Source of the DNA: Roseicyclus salinarum
Lineage (GTDB): Bacteria; Pseudomonadota; Alphaproteobacteria; Rhodobacterales; Rhodobacteraceae
Direction of reading: 5' to 3'
Assembly (NCBI RefSeq): GCF_029624655.1
Contig: NZ_JARRSA010000023.1
Span: 1-59,374 of the forward strand
Length of the DNA: 59,374 nt
A program made the position numbers and the translations under genes. Below are positions 18,040 to 26,090 of this stretch, piece by piece. Below the pieces are notes generated by a model. It did not search any database and was not told where the DNA came from. It saw nothing but the letters and a program-made list of their open reading frames with translations. Numbering within the stretch: the stretch's first letter is position 1; each line of letters begins with the position of its first letter.

Positions 18040-18923
18040 GCGAAAGCGTGTCGAGCCGGACGATGACGCGCCGGGAGCTGGACAGGGCCTTGGCAAGGCA
18101 TCCCGTTGTCGGCTCCGAACCGAGGCGGGATATCTATGGCCGGCTGGGGGTGCATCCCGACCGCTTCAAATTTCGCAGCCTGCCAATGGAGGCGAAGGTC
18201 TGGGCGAAATCCCTGGTGCGCCACGATACGCCCAAGCCCTTCATGATCTACGGGCGCCCCAGGTCCGGCACGACGCTTCTCGTCCGCCTTCTGGACCAGG
18301 TTCCTGCCGTGCGCTGCGACGGGGAGTTGCTGCACAATTTCCTCTTCAGTCCCGTCGGGTTCCTGCGTCGACTGCCGAAGCGCGCCGGACCCGGTGTGCA
18401 GGCCTACGGCATGAAACTCATCTCCTATCACCTGATGGAGGTTCAAAGGATCCGGCGGCCACTGGCCTTCTTCGATCATATGGGGCGCCACGGCTACAGC
18501 GTCATTCACCTCACGCGGAACACCTGGGACCAGACCCTGTCGCTGATGAAGGCCCAGGAGAGCGGTCTCTATTTCAGCAGCAAAACCACAGGAGAGCAGA
18601 CCCTGCGGCTGGATCCCGGGCGCTTCCTCGACCTGCTGCGTTGGAACAAGAACATGCTGGACTACGAGAAGGCCGTCATGGCGAACGTGGAGCATCTAGG
18701 GATCTGCTACGACCGGGACCTAAAGGAAGCGTCCTCTCACCAGCAGACGATCGACAGGTTGTGCGCCCATCTGGGCGTGCCCTCGGCACCCGTCAGTGTT
18801 GTCAGTCGCCGGACGGGCGGCGAAGGTGGCTTGCAGAGGGTCGATAACATCGAAGAGCTCGCGGATCGCGTGCGTGGCAGCGATCTCGCGCATCTCGTTC
18901 CGGACACGGCGGGTGCCCCATGA
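18036..18923 (+). CDS. Sulfotransferase 1 of 6
   Basis: 295 residues. The 5'-phosphosulfate loop is IYGRPRSGTTLL (71-82) and the downstream region has the HLTRNTWDQTLS block that fits the 3'-phosphate site. It would transfer sulfate from PAPS to a sugar hydroxyl of the polysaccharide or its lipid-linked unit. The ATG lies in the ATGA overlap with galE, which ties sulfation to the heptose/galactose operon. Confidence 0.85.
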   Translation: MSESVSSRTMTRRELDRALARHPVVGSEPRRDIYGRLGVHPDRFKFRSLPMEAKVWAKSLVRHDTPKPFMIYGRPRSGTTLLVRLLDQVPAVRCDGELLHNFLFSPVGFLRRLPKRAGPGVQAYGMKLISYHLMEVQRIRRPLAFFDHMGRHGYSVIHLTRNTWDQTLSLMKAQESGLYFSSKTTGEQTLRLDPGRFLDLLRWNKNMLDYEKAVMANVEHLGICYDRDLKEASSHQQTIDRLCAHLGVPSAPVSVVSRRTGGEGGLQRVDNIEELADRVRGSDLAHLVPDTAGAP

Positions 18924-19058
18924 TCCGGCGGCATCCAAAAGATGGGCGAGCACGTCAGAGAACGGCCGCCGGCCGAGCCCCGGGCGACAGGGTCAGGAAG
19001 ATGCGCGATCGGGCGCACCCTTCGGAACCATTGCGATTTTGAAAACAGGGATTTGGAG

Positions 19059-19853
19059 ATGACTGTTTCCGAACTTTCAGTGTCCCCCCGCCCCAGGACC
19101 CCCGCGGTCTCCCGGGCGGAGTTCGACGCGGTCTACAACGAATGCATCCTGGGCCGGAACTTCGTGGAGGATGTCGATTACTACCACGCGTCGGGCACGC
19201 GGTTCTGGCTGTCGTTCCGACACATCGCAGATATCGGCCTGCCGCCCGGCGCGGTGGCCGTCGACATCGGCGGCGGCATCATGGGCGTGCTGCTGTCGCG
19301 CCTTCTGCGGTTCGACGTGATCGTGGCAGATGTCAATGAACGCGCCCGGGCCGACATCGAAAGCCTGGGGTTGCGCTTCGCCATCATCGATCTCTTCCGT
19401 GACGGCCCACCTCCCGCAAAGGACGTCGACCTCGTGGTCCTGCAGGAAGTGATTGAGCACATTCCCCAGCCTCCCTATCTGGTGATGCGGCGCATTGCCG
19501 GAATGCTGAAGCCGGGCGGGCATCTGTTCATCACCACGCCCAACGGGCACCGTTTCCGCAACCTCGTCTACATGGCGCTCGGCAAGGAGATCCTCGGGAT
19601 CTACCGCTATCCGGAACAAGGCGAGGCCCTGGGTCACCAGCACGAATACACGCGCAAGCAGATGATATGGCAGAGCGAGCGGGCCGGCTTCGAGGTGCAG
19701 CGGGCCGAATATGTGCAGGATGGGTGGGCCGGATCCACGCTGAAGGCGCGCGTGGCTTGGATCCTGAGCCGGCCCGTGGGACTGATCGGCTACATGCGGA
19801 ACAGTCTGTTCTTCACGTTGCGCTATGCTTCCGCCCGGGACCGGTCGAATTGA
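19059..19853 (+). CDS. Class I SAM-dependent methyltransferase
   Basis: 264 residues. The SAM motif is AVDIGGGIMG (67-76) and motif IV is VVLQEVIEHI, followed by MLKPGGHLFITTPNG, the usual pattern of sugar or small-molecule methyltransferases. It may methylate a polymer sugar. AGGG 8 bases before ATG 19059 supports this start. It follows a sulfotransferase gene by 135 bases. Confidence 0.85.
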   Translation: MTVSELSVSPRPRTPAVSRAEFDAVYNECILGRNFVEDVDYYHASGTRFWLSFRHIADIGLPPGAVAVDIGGGIMGVLLSRLLRFDVIVADVNERARADIESLGLRFAIIDLFRDGPPPAKDVDLVVLQEVIEHIPQPPYLVMRRIAGMLKPGGHLFITTPNGHRFRNLVYMALGKEILGIYRYPEQGEALGHQHEYTRKQMIWQSERAGFEVQRAEYVQDGWAGSTLKARVAWILSRPVGLIGYMRNSLFFTLRYASARDRSN

Positions 19854-19983
19854 TCACATCAGCGCTGACAGCATACTCACTCCGATGCCGCGATCTGCGC
19901 AGTCCGGTCGCCGGCATGTTGCGCGGTCGTCGTCCCGGGACATGCCGGGACCGGCTGGACGGTACGGGAATTGATCCCAGGCC

Positions 19984-20994
19984 ATGAGCGATCGGGAAGC
20001 GCCCATAACCACCGGGACGGATGTCGCAAACCCGCATGGTCTGCCGACCTGGGCGCGCACGTCGGCCGGGGTGCAGTTCGCGGACTATCCCGTCCGGCCC
20101 GGGGGCCGGATGCCGGACTTCTGCATCATCGGTGCCGCGAAATGCGCCACCACGTCGCTGAACGGCTACCTGTCCCAGCACCCGGCGATCTTCATGAACC
20201 CGCTGAAGGAGCCCAACTACTTCTCGACAGATGCTCACCTGGCCCGCGGCGACGAATGGTATATGGGCCAATACGCGGACGCGACCCCGGGGCAGATCTG
20301 CGGAGAGGCCTCGACCTCATACACGCGCCATCCCGTTTGCCGCGGCACCGCCGCTCGCATCGCGCGGGCGAACCCGACAATGAAACTCGTCTACATCGTG
20401 CGGTCTCCCGTCATCCGGGTTCAATCGGAATGCCTCCAGAAGATGAAGCATGCCAAGCATGTGCAGGGTAACGATCTGACGTCCCTCTCGCTCGACGAGA
20501 TGCTCGACCTTGCGCAGGATCCGACCTCTTCGGTCTACCTGGCGCCCGTGGCGACCAGCCAGTATCGCGACCAGTTGCGCGAGTACGAGGCCCATTTCCC
20601 GCGCGAGCAGATGCACGTCGTCTTCTACGAGGAGTTCGCGGCCCGCCCCCGCGAGGTCGTGGCAGGCATTCTGGACTTCCTCGGGGTGGACTCGGGCGTC
20701 CATATCGACATGAGCACCCGGCGTAATCTGACGAGCACGTTCACGCACAGCCTCGCGAAGGAGAGGGCCCTCAAGCCCTTGCGGCGCATACCGGGGTTCC
20801 GGACGTTGCGGCAGCTTCTGCCGCGGAAGATGCGTACCGAGCTGCTCGAGACGCTGACAAGCTACGACAGGGAGGAGGACCCCCGACTGTCACCGGAACG
20901 CGTCCGGGCGCTGGAGGCGCATTTTGCACCGCATATCGAAGAGCTCGAGACGTGGCTGGGCCGCGATCTTGGTAAGTGGTGGCAGACGAGGTGA
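19984..20994 (+). CDS. Sulfotransferase 2 of 6
   Basis: 336 residues. The loop IIGAAKCATTSL (48-59) is the carbohydrate/heparan-sulfate-sulfotransferase type of PAPS site, and KLVYIVRSPVIRVQSE supplies the conserved Arg/Ser. KEPNYFS, a typical block of this class, is present. It probably sulfates the exopolysaccharide. It is followed about 100 bases later by a strong terminator. Confidence 0.87.
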   Translation: MSDREAPITTGTDVANPHGLPTWARTSAGVQFADYPVRPGGRMPDFCIIGAAKCATTSLNGYLSQHPAIFMNPLKEPNYFSTDAHLARGDEWYMGQYADATPGQICGEASTSYTRHPVCRGTAARIARANPTMKLVYIVRSPVIRVQSECLQKMKHAKHVQGNDLTSLSLDEMLDLAQDPTSSVYLAPVATSQYRDQLREYEAHFPREQMHVVFYEEFAARPREVVAGILDFLGVDSGVHIDMSTRRNLTSTFTHSLAKERALKPLRRIPGFRTLRQLLPRKMRTELLETLTSYDREEDPRLSPERVRALEAHFAPHIEELETWLGRDLGKWWQTR

Positions 20995-21064
20995 TGGCCG
21001 TCGGGACGCCAGGGTACCGTGCCCACCGGATGCGCCTCAGTCGAACCGAGGCAAGACCTTCCGC

Positions 21065-21130
21065 CCCGCCCCCGTGGCGGGCCTTTCTGATTCCGGCCCC
21101 CTGCCCCCGTGGCAGGGGGCTTTCGTGTTT
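21065..21130 (+). terminator. Two tandem hairpins, the second a strong Rho-independent terminator
   Basis: Hairpin 1: CCCGCC (21065-21070) and GGCGGG (21076-21081), then CCTTTCTG. Hairpin 2: GCCCCCTGCC (21096-21105) and GGCAGGGGGC (21111-21120), a perfect 10-bp stem followed by TTTCGTGTTT. Both have the same five-base loop, CCCGT. Together they should end the operon that finishes with sulfotransferase 2. Confidence 0.8.
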
Positions 21131-21831
21131 GGGGGCTGGCCCTGCCCCGTATCGAGGCCGGGGCGCAGGCGGGCCGGAGATCGGCGCGGCGGGAGCGTGG
21201 TGCCGGGCGGGGGGCATGGCAGGGGCCGGGCCTGTGACGGGGGCCGATCTGGACGGGCCGCAATCGAGGGGCCGGGCGTGCCAAGCATGGGCCGGGATTG
21301 ATAGGCATGGGGGCAAGCCTAGCGGGCGGCCCGGGCTGGGGGCTGGCAAGGGCAGGCCCTGGCCCTGGGCGGGGGGCGTCCTGGGGCGGGCCGCCTGGTG
21401 GAGGGGCGGACCTGGTGGAGGGGTGGCCCAGGGGGGTGGCCCCCTGCCCTGGCCCCTGGCCCCGGGCGTGGGGCTGATTCGTTTCGGGGGTGCGGTTTGG
21501 TGCGGTGGACGGGGGGCCGTGGGCTGGCATGGTTCGCCTGGAGGGGGTGCGGCCGGGTGGCCCTGCAATGGGGCGGCCGGGCGACCGTGTGGCCGTGGTG
21601 CGGATTGTGTCGAGATTGGGGCGGGCGACCGGGTGGCCGTCATGCTGCGGTGCAGCGTATTACGGTTGACATGGACAACGGTATGCTGCGGTGCGGCATG
21701 GGTCCTTCTGCGGTGCGGCGGGCTTCCGCGGGGGGCGCGGAGCGCGTTATTCGACAGTTTTCGGGGTTACATAGGGGGCATCTGCCCCCCAGTGTAAGTC
21801 TATCTAAAATATTGAATTTCAGCCGGACAGT
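21121..21831. other. G-rich low-complexity intergenic stretch
   Basis: Roughly 640 bases (21121-21765) in which the plus strand is packed with runs of three to seven G and the minus strand with C; other bases are sparse. Short motifs such as GGTGGAGGGG, GGGCCGG and TGCGGTGCGG recur imperfectly. Open frames exist in several phases, but all translate to Gly/Pro/Ala/Arg-rich sequence without domains, so I call no gene. It ends with a hairpin, GGGGGCA-TC-TGCCCCC (21774-21789), flanked by TTACA and TGTAA, and then an A+T-rich patch. Confidence 0.6.
21774..21789. repeat. Inverted repeat at edge of the G-rich stretch
   Basis: GGGGGCA and TGCCCCC are perfectly complementary around a two-base centre; the symmetry continues outward as TTACA (21767-21771) and TGTAA (21793-21797). 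It lies 43 bases from the convergent GT2 stop, so it may be a terminator. The two-part symmetry would also fit a recombinase or protein-binding site. Confidence 0.5.
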
Positions 21832-22755
21832 TCAGGACTTGGCTTGGCGCGCCTCGATTTCGGCCACCGCCCGGGCCTTGCCAACACGTAGCGCGCGGCG
21901 CTGATAGGCTTGGATAAAACGTACGAGTTCGGCATCGCCGAGTTGTCGATCTCCCCGTGCCCATGCCCCGACATAACCCTGCAGCATGGCAAGACCGCCA
22001 AAGAGGTACGGCGGCTCCGCCATCCGGAAAATGCATGTAGCCAGGTAGTAGAGCGGGTCGGAGCCCATGAACCACTGCCCGCGCCCATGGCGCCGACGGC
22101 CTTCATAGATCGAGATGTGGCTCGATCCCATCGGGCGCAGATGCTCGAAACGAAGATCAGGATCGTCCCAACTCACCGCGATCCATCCGAGCTGACGCGC
22201 CTTATGGCAATCGATTGCATCCCACATGACTTCACGGACGAAGCCGCCAATCGCGGCGAAGCAGTCGCGCCGGTAGAACTTGGTCATGCCCGCCGACATC
22301 TCGTCGCCGCGGCGTTCCGAAACGAGCCGGCCGCCGTGCCGCATGTAGGGCTTGCCCGAACAGGTCCCTATGCGCGGTTCGGCCTCCATCCGCATGATCA
22401 GTTCCTCGAAATAGCGAGGCGGCAGATCGACATCGAGATCGAGCTTGCAGAGGTAGGGGTAGTTTTCCTGGGCAACGGTGTCGAGCCCCGCATAGAACGC
22501 CTCGATGACACCCGGCCCCACGGCTCGGTGGCCGCGGTCGGGCTTGCGGACGACCCTGATCCAGGAATGGCGCGCGGTGTAATCGGAGAGGATATCCGGC
22601 GTTGCATCGGTCGAACCGTCATCGACGATCACCCAGAGCGCCGGCGGCAGGCTTTGCCCGATCACGCTGTCGAGCGTACGGCGCATGAACGCGGCCTCGT
22701 TCCGGCAGGGAGAGACCAAGAGATACGCGCGGGAAGCAGGCGCCGTGCCGATCAT
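21832..22755 (-). CDS. Glycosyltransferase family 2 protein
   Basis: 307 residues. The GT-A nucleotide-binding start (LVSPCRNEAAFMRRTLDSV), VDDGSTDAT and the DxD-containing KLDLDVDLPP are all present, followed by an acceptor domain with DAIDCHKARQLGW. It should add one sugar of the repeat unit at the cytoplasmic face. ATG 22755 is chosen because homologous sequence begins directly after it; the 65-residue upstream extension is not protein-like. It is an isolated minus-strand gene among plus-strand ones. Confidence 0.87.
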   Translation of the reverse strand: MIGTAPASRAYLLVSPCRNEAAFMRRTLDSVIGQSLPPALWVIVDDGSTDATPDILSDYTARHSWIRVVRKPDRGHRAVGPGVIEAFYAGLDTVAQENYPYLCKLDLDVDLPPRYFEELIMRMEAEPRIGTCSGKPYMRHGGRLVSERRGDEMSAGMTKFYRRDCFAAIGGFVREVMWDAIDCHKARQLGWIAVSWDDPDLRFEHLRPMGSSHISIYEGRRRHGRGQWFMGSDPLYYLATCIFRMAEPPYLFGGLAMLQGYVGAWARGDRQLGDAELVRFIQAYQRRALRVGKARAVAEIEARQAKS

Positions 22756-23163
22756 CGTGCGGTTCTGCCCGAGGCCCGCCCTGTGCGCAAGATCGCCGGC
22801 TTCCGGCCCGAAGCCTGACAACGACCTGTTAGCATTGCCCGATCGCATCTGCGGAATCCAGCACGCAAGGCACGCGAATCGGCCCGGAACTATCCACGAA
22901 AGCACTACAGTCATCCGAAGAAAAATCTGTTGTTTCTGAATGGTGGCCACCGCCAGTGCACGGCTCCTCGGAAAGGCGGCAGAGCGGCGGACGATTTTTG
23001 CATTTCACCAGGCTGGCAAGGGAAAATATGGCCCATGGCCGACAAAATTGTGTTGGAAGTGGGGCAAAGGTTAAGGCATAGTAAATTCTGTAGTCAGGCC
23101 TTAGGGCCATTGGATCATTGGGTCGCCCGCTGTCTCAGTTGGCCAGTAAGAGGAAGATTTGAC
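22756..23163. promoter_or_regulatory. Divergent region upstream of the VPLPA-CTERM gene
   Basis: 408 bases between GT2 (minus) and the exosortase-target gene (plus). The right half is less GC-rich (for example AAGGTTAAGGCATAGTAAA near 23068-23086) and should hold the promoter. AGAGGAAG just before 23164 is the ribosome site. I looked for a sigma-54 type GG-N10-GC promoter, known at some exosortase loci, and found none with correct spacing. Confidence 0.4.
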
Positions 23164-23916
23164 ATGAAAAGAATGCTCACTGCCGCCGCAGCGGTTGCTG
23201 CCTTGGCTGCCCCGGCAGCGGCGACGACCGTCCTCGACTTCACGACCAGTGGTATCGGCACCAGCAACACGACGGGTTTCGCGTTCGGTGGCAACACCTA
23301 CTCGATCACCGGATCGGGCGCGCTGACGGACGCCACGCATGGCAACAACGTCGGGTGCGTCGGGGAAGGCTGGGATTTCGCCTGTGACGCCACCGGCCGC
23401 CGCTTCGACGTCGGTTTCGGGATTGCAGGAACGAACCCGAACGAGGTCGACGATATCAACAACCGGGGCGTCGTCGTCGGCGAGTACGTCGAGGTCACGT
23501 TCAAGAGCGTTCTCCGGGTTCTCGGCTTCGCCGGGATGCTGACCTACGACGACAGCATGAATACGGGCGGCACGGAGACCGTGATCCTCGAATATTCGTC
23601 GGATGGGGGTCTCACCTTCAATTCGGTCTACGCATCGGCCCTGTTCGACGACAATGATCCGAGTGGCGTCGATGGTGTCGACGACGATCTGTTCTCCACG
23701 GTCGGCCTCGCCTTCCGCAAAGACATCAACGTCTTCGCCGATGTCGTGCGCTTCCGGGCAGGCGGCTACTCGCCGTTCGACGACGACAACTCCAACATCA
23801 CGGCTGCCGGCCTCATCGTTGCTCCGGTCCCCGTACCGGCGGCTCTTCCGCTGATGCTGGCGGGCATGGGCGCATTCGGCTGGGCCGCGCGCCGCAAGAA
23901 GCGCATGGCAAGCTGA
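23164..23916 (+). CDS. VPLPA-CTERM sorting-domain secreted protein (exosortase substrate)
   Basis: 250 residues. A Sec signal peptide (1-20, ending APAAA) is followed by an acidic, Asp/Gly-rich beta-type body. The last 29 residues form the sorting signal: VPVPA (about 222-226), a hydrophobic helix (LPLMLAGMGAFGW) and a basic tail (RRKKR). This is the VPLPA variant of PEP-CTERM signals, recognised and cut by exosortase D at the inner membrane, with release to the surface or matrix. The exosortase gene lies 2.2 kb downstream. The body is unclassified. The start has a good AGAGGAAG site and a perfect terminator follows the stop. Confidence 0.9.
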   Translation: MKRMLTAAAAVAALAAPAAATTVLDFTTSGIGTSNTTGFAFGGNTYSITGSGALTDATHGNNVGCVGEGWDFACDATGRRFDVGFGIAGTNPNEVDDINNRGVVVGEYVEVTFKSVLRVLGFAGMLTYDDSMNTGGTETVILEYSSDGGLTFNSVYASALFDDNDPSGVDGVDDDLFSTVGLAFRKDINVFADVVRFRAGGYSPFDDDNSNITAAGLIVAPVPVPAALPLMLAGMGAFGWAARRKKRMAS

Positions 23917-23942
23917 TCGGCTTCCATCGGTTCGCGAAATCG

Positions 23943-23976
23943 AAAGGCCGGGCTCCTGCCCGGCCTTTCTTTGTCT
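23943..23976 (+). terminator. Rho-independent terminator after the VPLPA-CTERM gene
   Basis: Perfect 11-bp stem AAAGGCCGGGC (23943-23953) and GCCCGGCCTTT (23958-23968) with TCCT loop, followed by CTTTGTCT. It makes the VPLPA-CTERM gene a single-gene transcript. Confidence 0.9.
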
Positions 23977-24065
23977 GGCCAACCGCGCACGAAGCGCGCC
24001 GGGATCATGTACGAGTCGTCGACCGGAACTGATCCGGCGACCGCCACAGGCAACCGGGAGAATGC

Positions 24066-24527
24066 ATGCGACGCAGAACCCTTCTTGGCGCTGGTATGGC
24101 TGTCGCGGCGGCCAGCTTCCTGCCCACTCGGCCGGCTGCGCCACAGGATGCCGCCGCGCGGCTGCTCGAGAGGCTTCAGGCCGTGCGTTGCGACATGCAG
24201 CTGCCTGAACTGAGCCCCCACCCTGCCCTTTTCGCGATGGCACGGATGCAGGCCCAGCACATTCACCGGCTCGGCCGGCCCTCGCATACGGACCGGGACG
24301 GCAGCAACCCTCCTGGCCGGGCGTTGAAGGCCGGTTACCAGGGGCGGGTCCTGGGAGAGGTCCTGGCAGAAGCTCGGGAAGGTCCAGACGAGGTGTTGGA
24401 TCTTTGGCTTGCTCACGAGGAGACGCAGGCTGTGCTCCTCGACCCTCTGGCGCATCAGGTGGGCGTGTTCGGGATCCGCGATGCTGGTACGGACCGCTGG
24501 GATCTCGTGACCGGGTCGCAGACCTGA
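24066..24527 (+). CDS. Small exported CAP (SCP-like) domain protein
   Basis: 153 residues. The start MRRRTLLGAG plus a hydrophobic stretch looks like a Tat-type signal peptide. The rest fits a short CAP fold: a helix with ALFAMARMQAQHIHRLG, then SHTDRDGSNPPGRALKAGY, GEVLAEA, and LWLAHEETQAVLLDP with the conserved His/Glu residues. Bacterial CAP proteins are secreted and often sit near exopolysaccharide or exosortase genes, but their action is poorly known. Confidence in the fold is moderate because the protein is short. Confidence 0.65.
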   Translation: MRRRTLLGAGMAVAAASFLPTRPAAPQDAAARLLERLQAVRCDMQLPELSPHPALFAMARMQAQHIHRLGRPSHTDRDGSNPPGRALKAGYQGRVLGEVLAEAREGPDEVLDLWLAHEETQAVLLDPLAHQVGVFGIRDAGTDRWDLVTGSQT

Positions 24528-24686
24528 CCCTGCTGGATGCCGACACCATGTCCGCGATCGATCTCGCACGCGGATCAGGCTGACTTCCGACACCCCTTTT
24601 CACCGGGCGAAAGGACAAACCAGGACATGGCTTTCGCGATCCGCGTCGTGTAGGCCATTGAACAACCACATCCTGACCGACATCCC

Positions 24687-25973
24687 ATGCCGCATCGCGT
24701 TCTGATCCTGGCGGAAAGCTGTAATCCGCAATGGCCGTCCCTGCCCATCGTCGCCTACAAGTACGCCCGTGCCCTGGGCCGGCACACTCCGGTGACGCTC
24801 GTCACCCAGGTACGCAACCGTCCGGCGATCGAAGCCGAGGGCGATATCGGGATGCCCGTGACCTACATCGACAACGAATGGATCGGCAGGCCGCTTTATC
24901 TGCTGTCGCAACGGCTGCGCGGCGGAAGCGAGGTCGCCTGGTCCACCAGCCAGATCATGGCCTACCTGCCCTATCTCGCCTTCGAATGGCAGGCATTCCG
25001 GAATTTCCGTCCCGCACTTCGCGCCGGGGCGTTCGACATCGTGCACAGGATCACGCCGATGTCTCCCACCATGCCAAGCTACATCGCGGGCCGAACCCGG
25101 CAGCCTTTCGTGATCGGCCCGCTGAACGGGAACCTGGACTGGCCTGAGGCGTTCCGCGCCGAGCAAAAGCGCGAGCGCGAGGGATTGCGGCGCCTGCGCG
25201 GTCTCTATCGCCACATGCCATATTCCCGGCGCACCTTCACACGCGCCTCGGCCATCCTGGCCGCTTTCCAGCACACAATCGACGATCTGCCGGCGAATGT
25301 CGCACACCGCACGGTATCATTTCCCGAGATCGGGTTCGACGAGACGCTCTTTCATGCCGGCGGACGCCAACGGGCCTTTTCGGGTGAGGGTCCGTTCCGG
25401 TTTCTCTATGCCGGCCGCCTCGTGCCCTACAAGGTGCCGGAAGCCGCGATCCGCGCCTTCGCATCCTCGGATCGCCTGAAGGGGCATATCCTGCACATCG
25501 TCGGTGACGGGCCCGAATTGCCCCGTCTCCAGAAAATGGTCGCCGAAGCGGGCGCGGGGGAGCGGATCCGTTTCGAAGGGCGCCGGACTCAGGCGGAGGT
25601 GGCGGAGTTCATGCGGAGTTGTGACGCCTTCGTCTTTCCGTCGATCCGGGAGTTGGGAGCCGGCGTCGTGATCGAGGCGATGGCATCCGGCATGGTATGC
25701 CTCGTGACCGATTACGGGGCCCCCGGAGCTCTCGCCGCGGACGGACGGGGAATTCGCATAGACCTGCAGCCTCTCGACGGGCTTGTGCACGAATACCGCA
25801 CGGCGATGGAGGGTTGCCTCGACCGCACCGGGGAACTTGCGACGATGGCCGAAGGGGCCCGCAAATACGCCCTCGAGCACTTCACCTGGGAGGCCAAGGC
25901 CCGACACACGCTGCGAATCTACGACGCGGTGACGAACGGTGATCCGCCACCTGCGATCGCCGCCTATGCCTGA
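24687..25973 (+). CDS. Glycosyltransferase family 4 protein
   Basis: 428 residues, GT-B fold. Landmarks are IGPLNGNLDWPEAF in the N-domain, FLYAGRLVPYKVPEAAI and HIVGDGPEL at the start of the C-domain and the donor-site EAMASGMVCLVTDYGAPG. It would extend the lipid-linked unit in the cytoplasm. It stands upstream of the exosortase gene with a 117-base gap and has no overlap with neighbours. Confidence 0.87.
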   Translation: MPHRVLILAESCNPQWPSLPIVAYKYARALGRHTPVTLVTQVRNRPAIEAEGDIGMPVTYIDNEWIGRPLYLLSQRLRGGSEVAWSTSQIMAYLPYLAFEWQAFRNFRPALRAGAFDIVHRITPMSPTMPSYIAGRTRQPFVIGPLNGNLDWPEAFRAEQKREREGLRRLRGLYRHMPYSRRTFTRASAILAAFQHTIDDLPANVAHRTVSFPEIGFDETLFHAGGRQRAFSGEGPFRFLYAGRLVPYKVPEAAIRAFASSDRLKGHILHIVGDGPELPRLQKMVAEAGAGERIRFEGRRTQAEVAEFMRSCDAFVFPSIRELGAGVVIEAMASGMVCLVTDYGAPGALAADGRGIRIDLQPLDGLVHEYRTAMEGCLDRTGELATMAEGARKYALEHFTWEAKARHTLRIYDAVTNGDPPPAIAAYA

Positions 25974-26090
25974 TCCGAAACTCAGTGTGCACCTTTGAAA
26001 AAACGATTTCCACTATAGCGGCATCGCGCCAAAACGGTTAGTTTGCCTGCCGACGCGACGGCCCATTATCGAACGCGGATCATTTTTTTG

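Noticed and set aside
20976-21797. 273-codon open frame in the G-rich stretch
   Set aside because: The translation is Gly/Ala/Arg-rich with no domain, other frames are open too, and it overlaps the end of a real gene. It results from base composition.
22900-23163. Sigma-54 promoter before the VPLPA-CTERM gene
   Set aside because: GG and GC pairs are present, but none has the required ten-base spacing.
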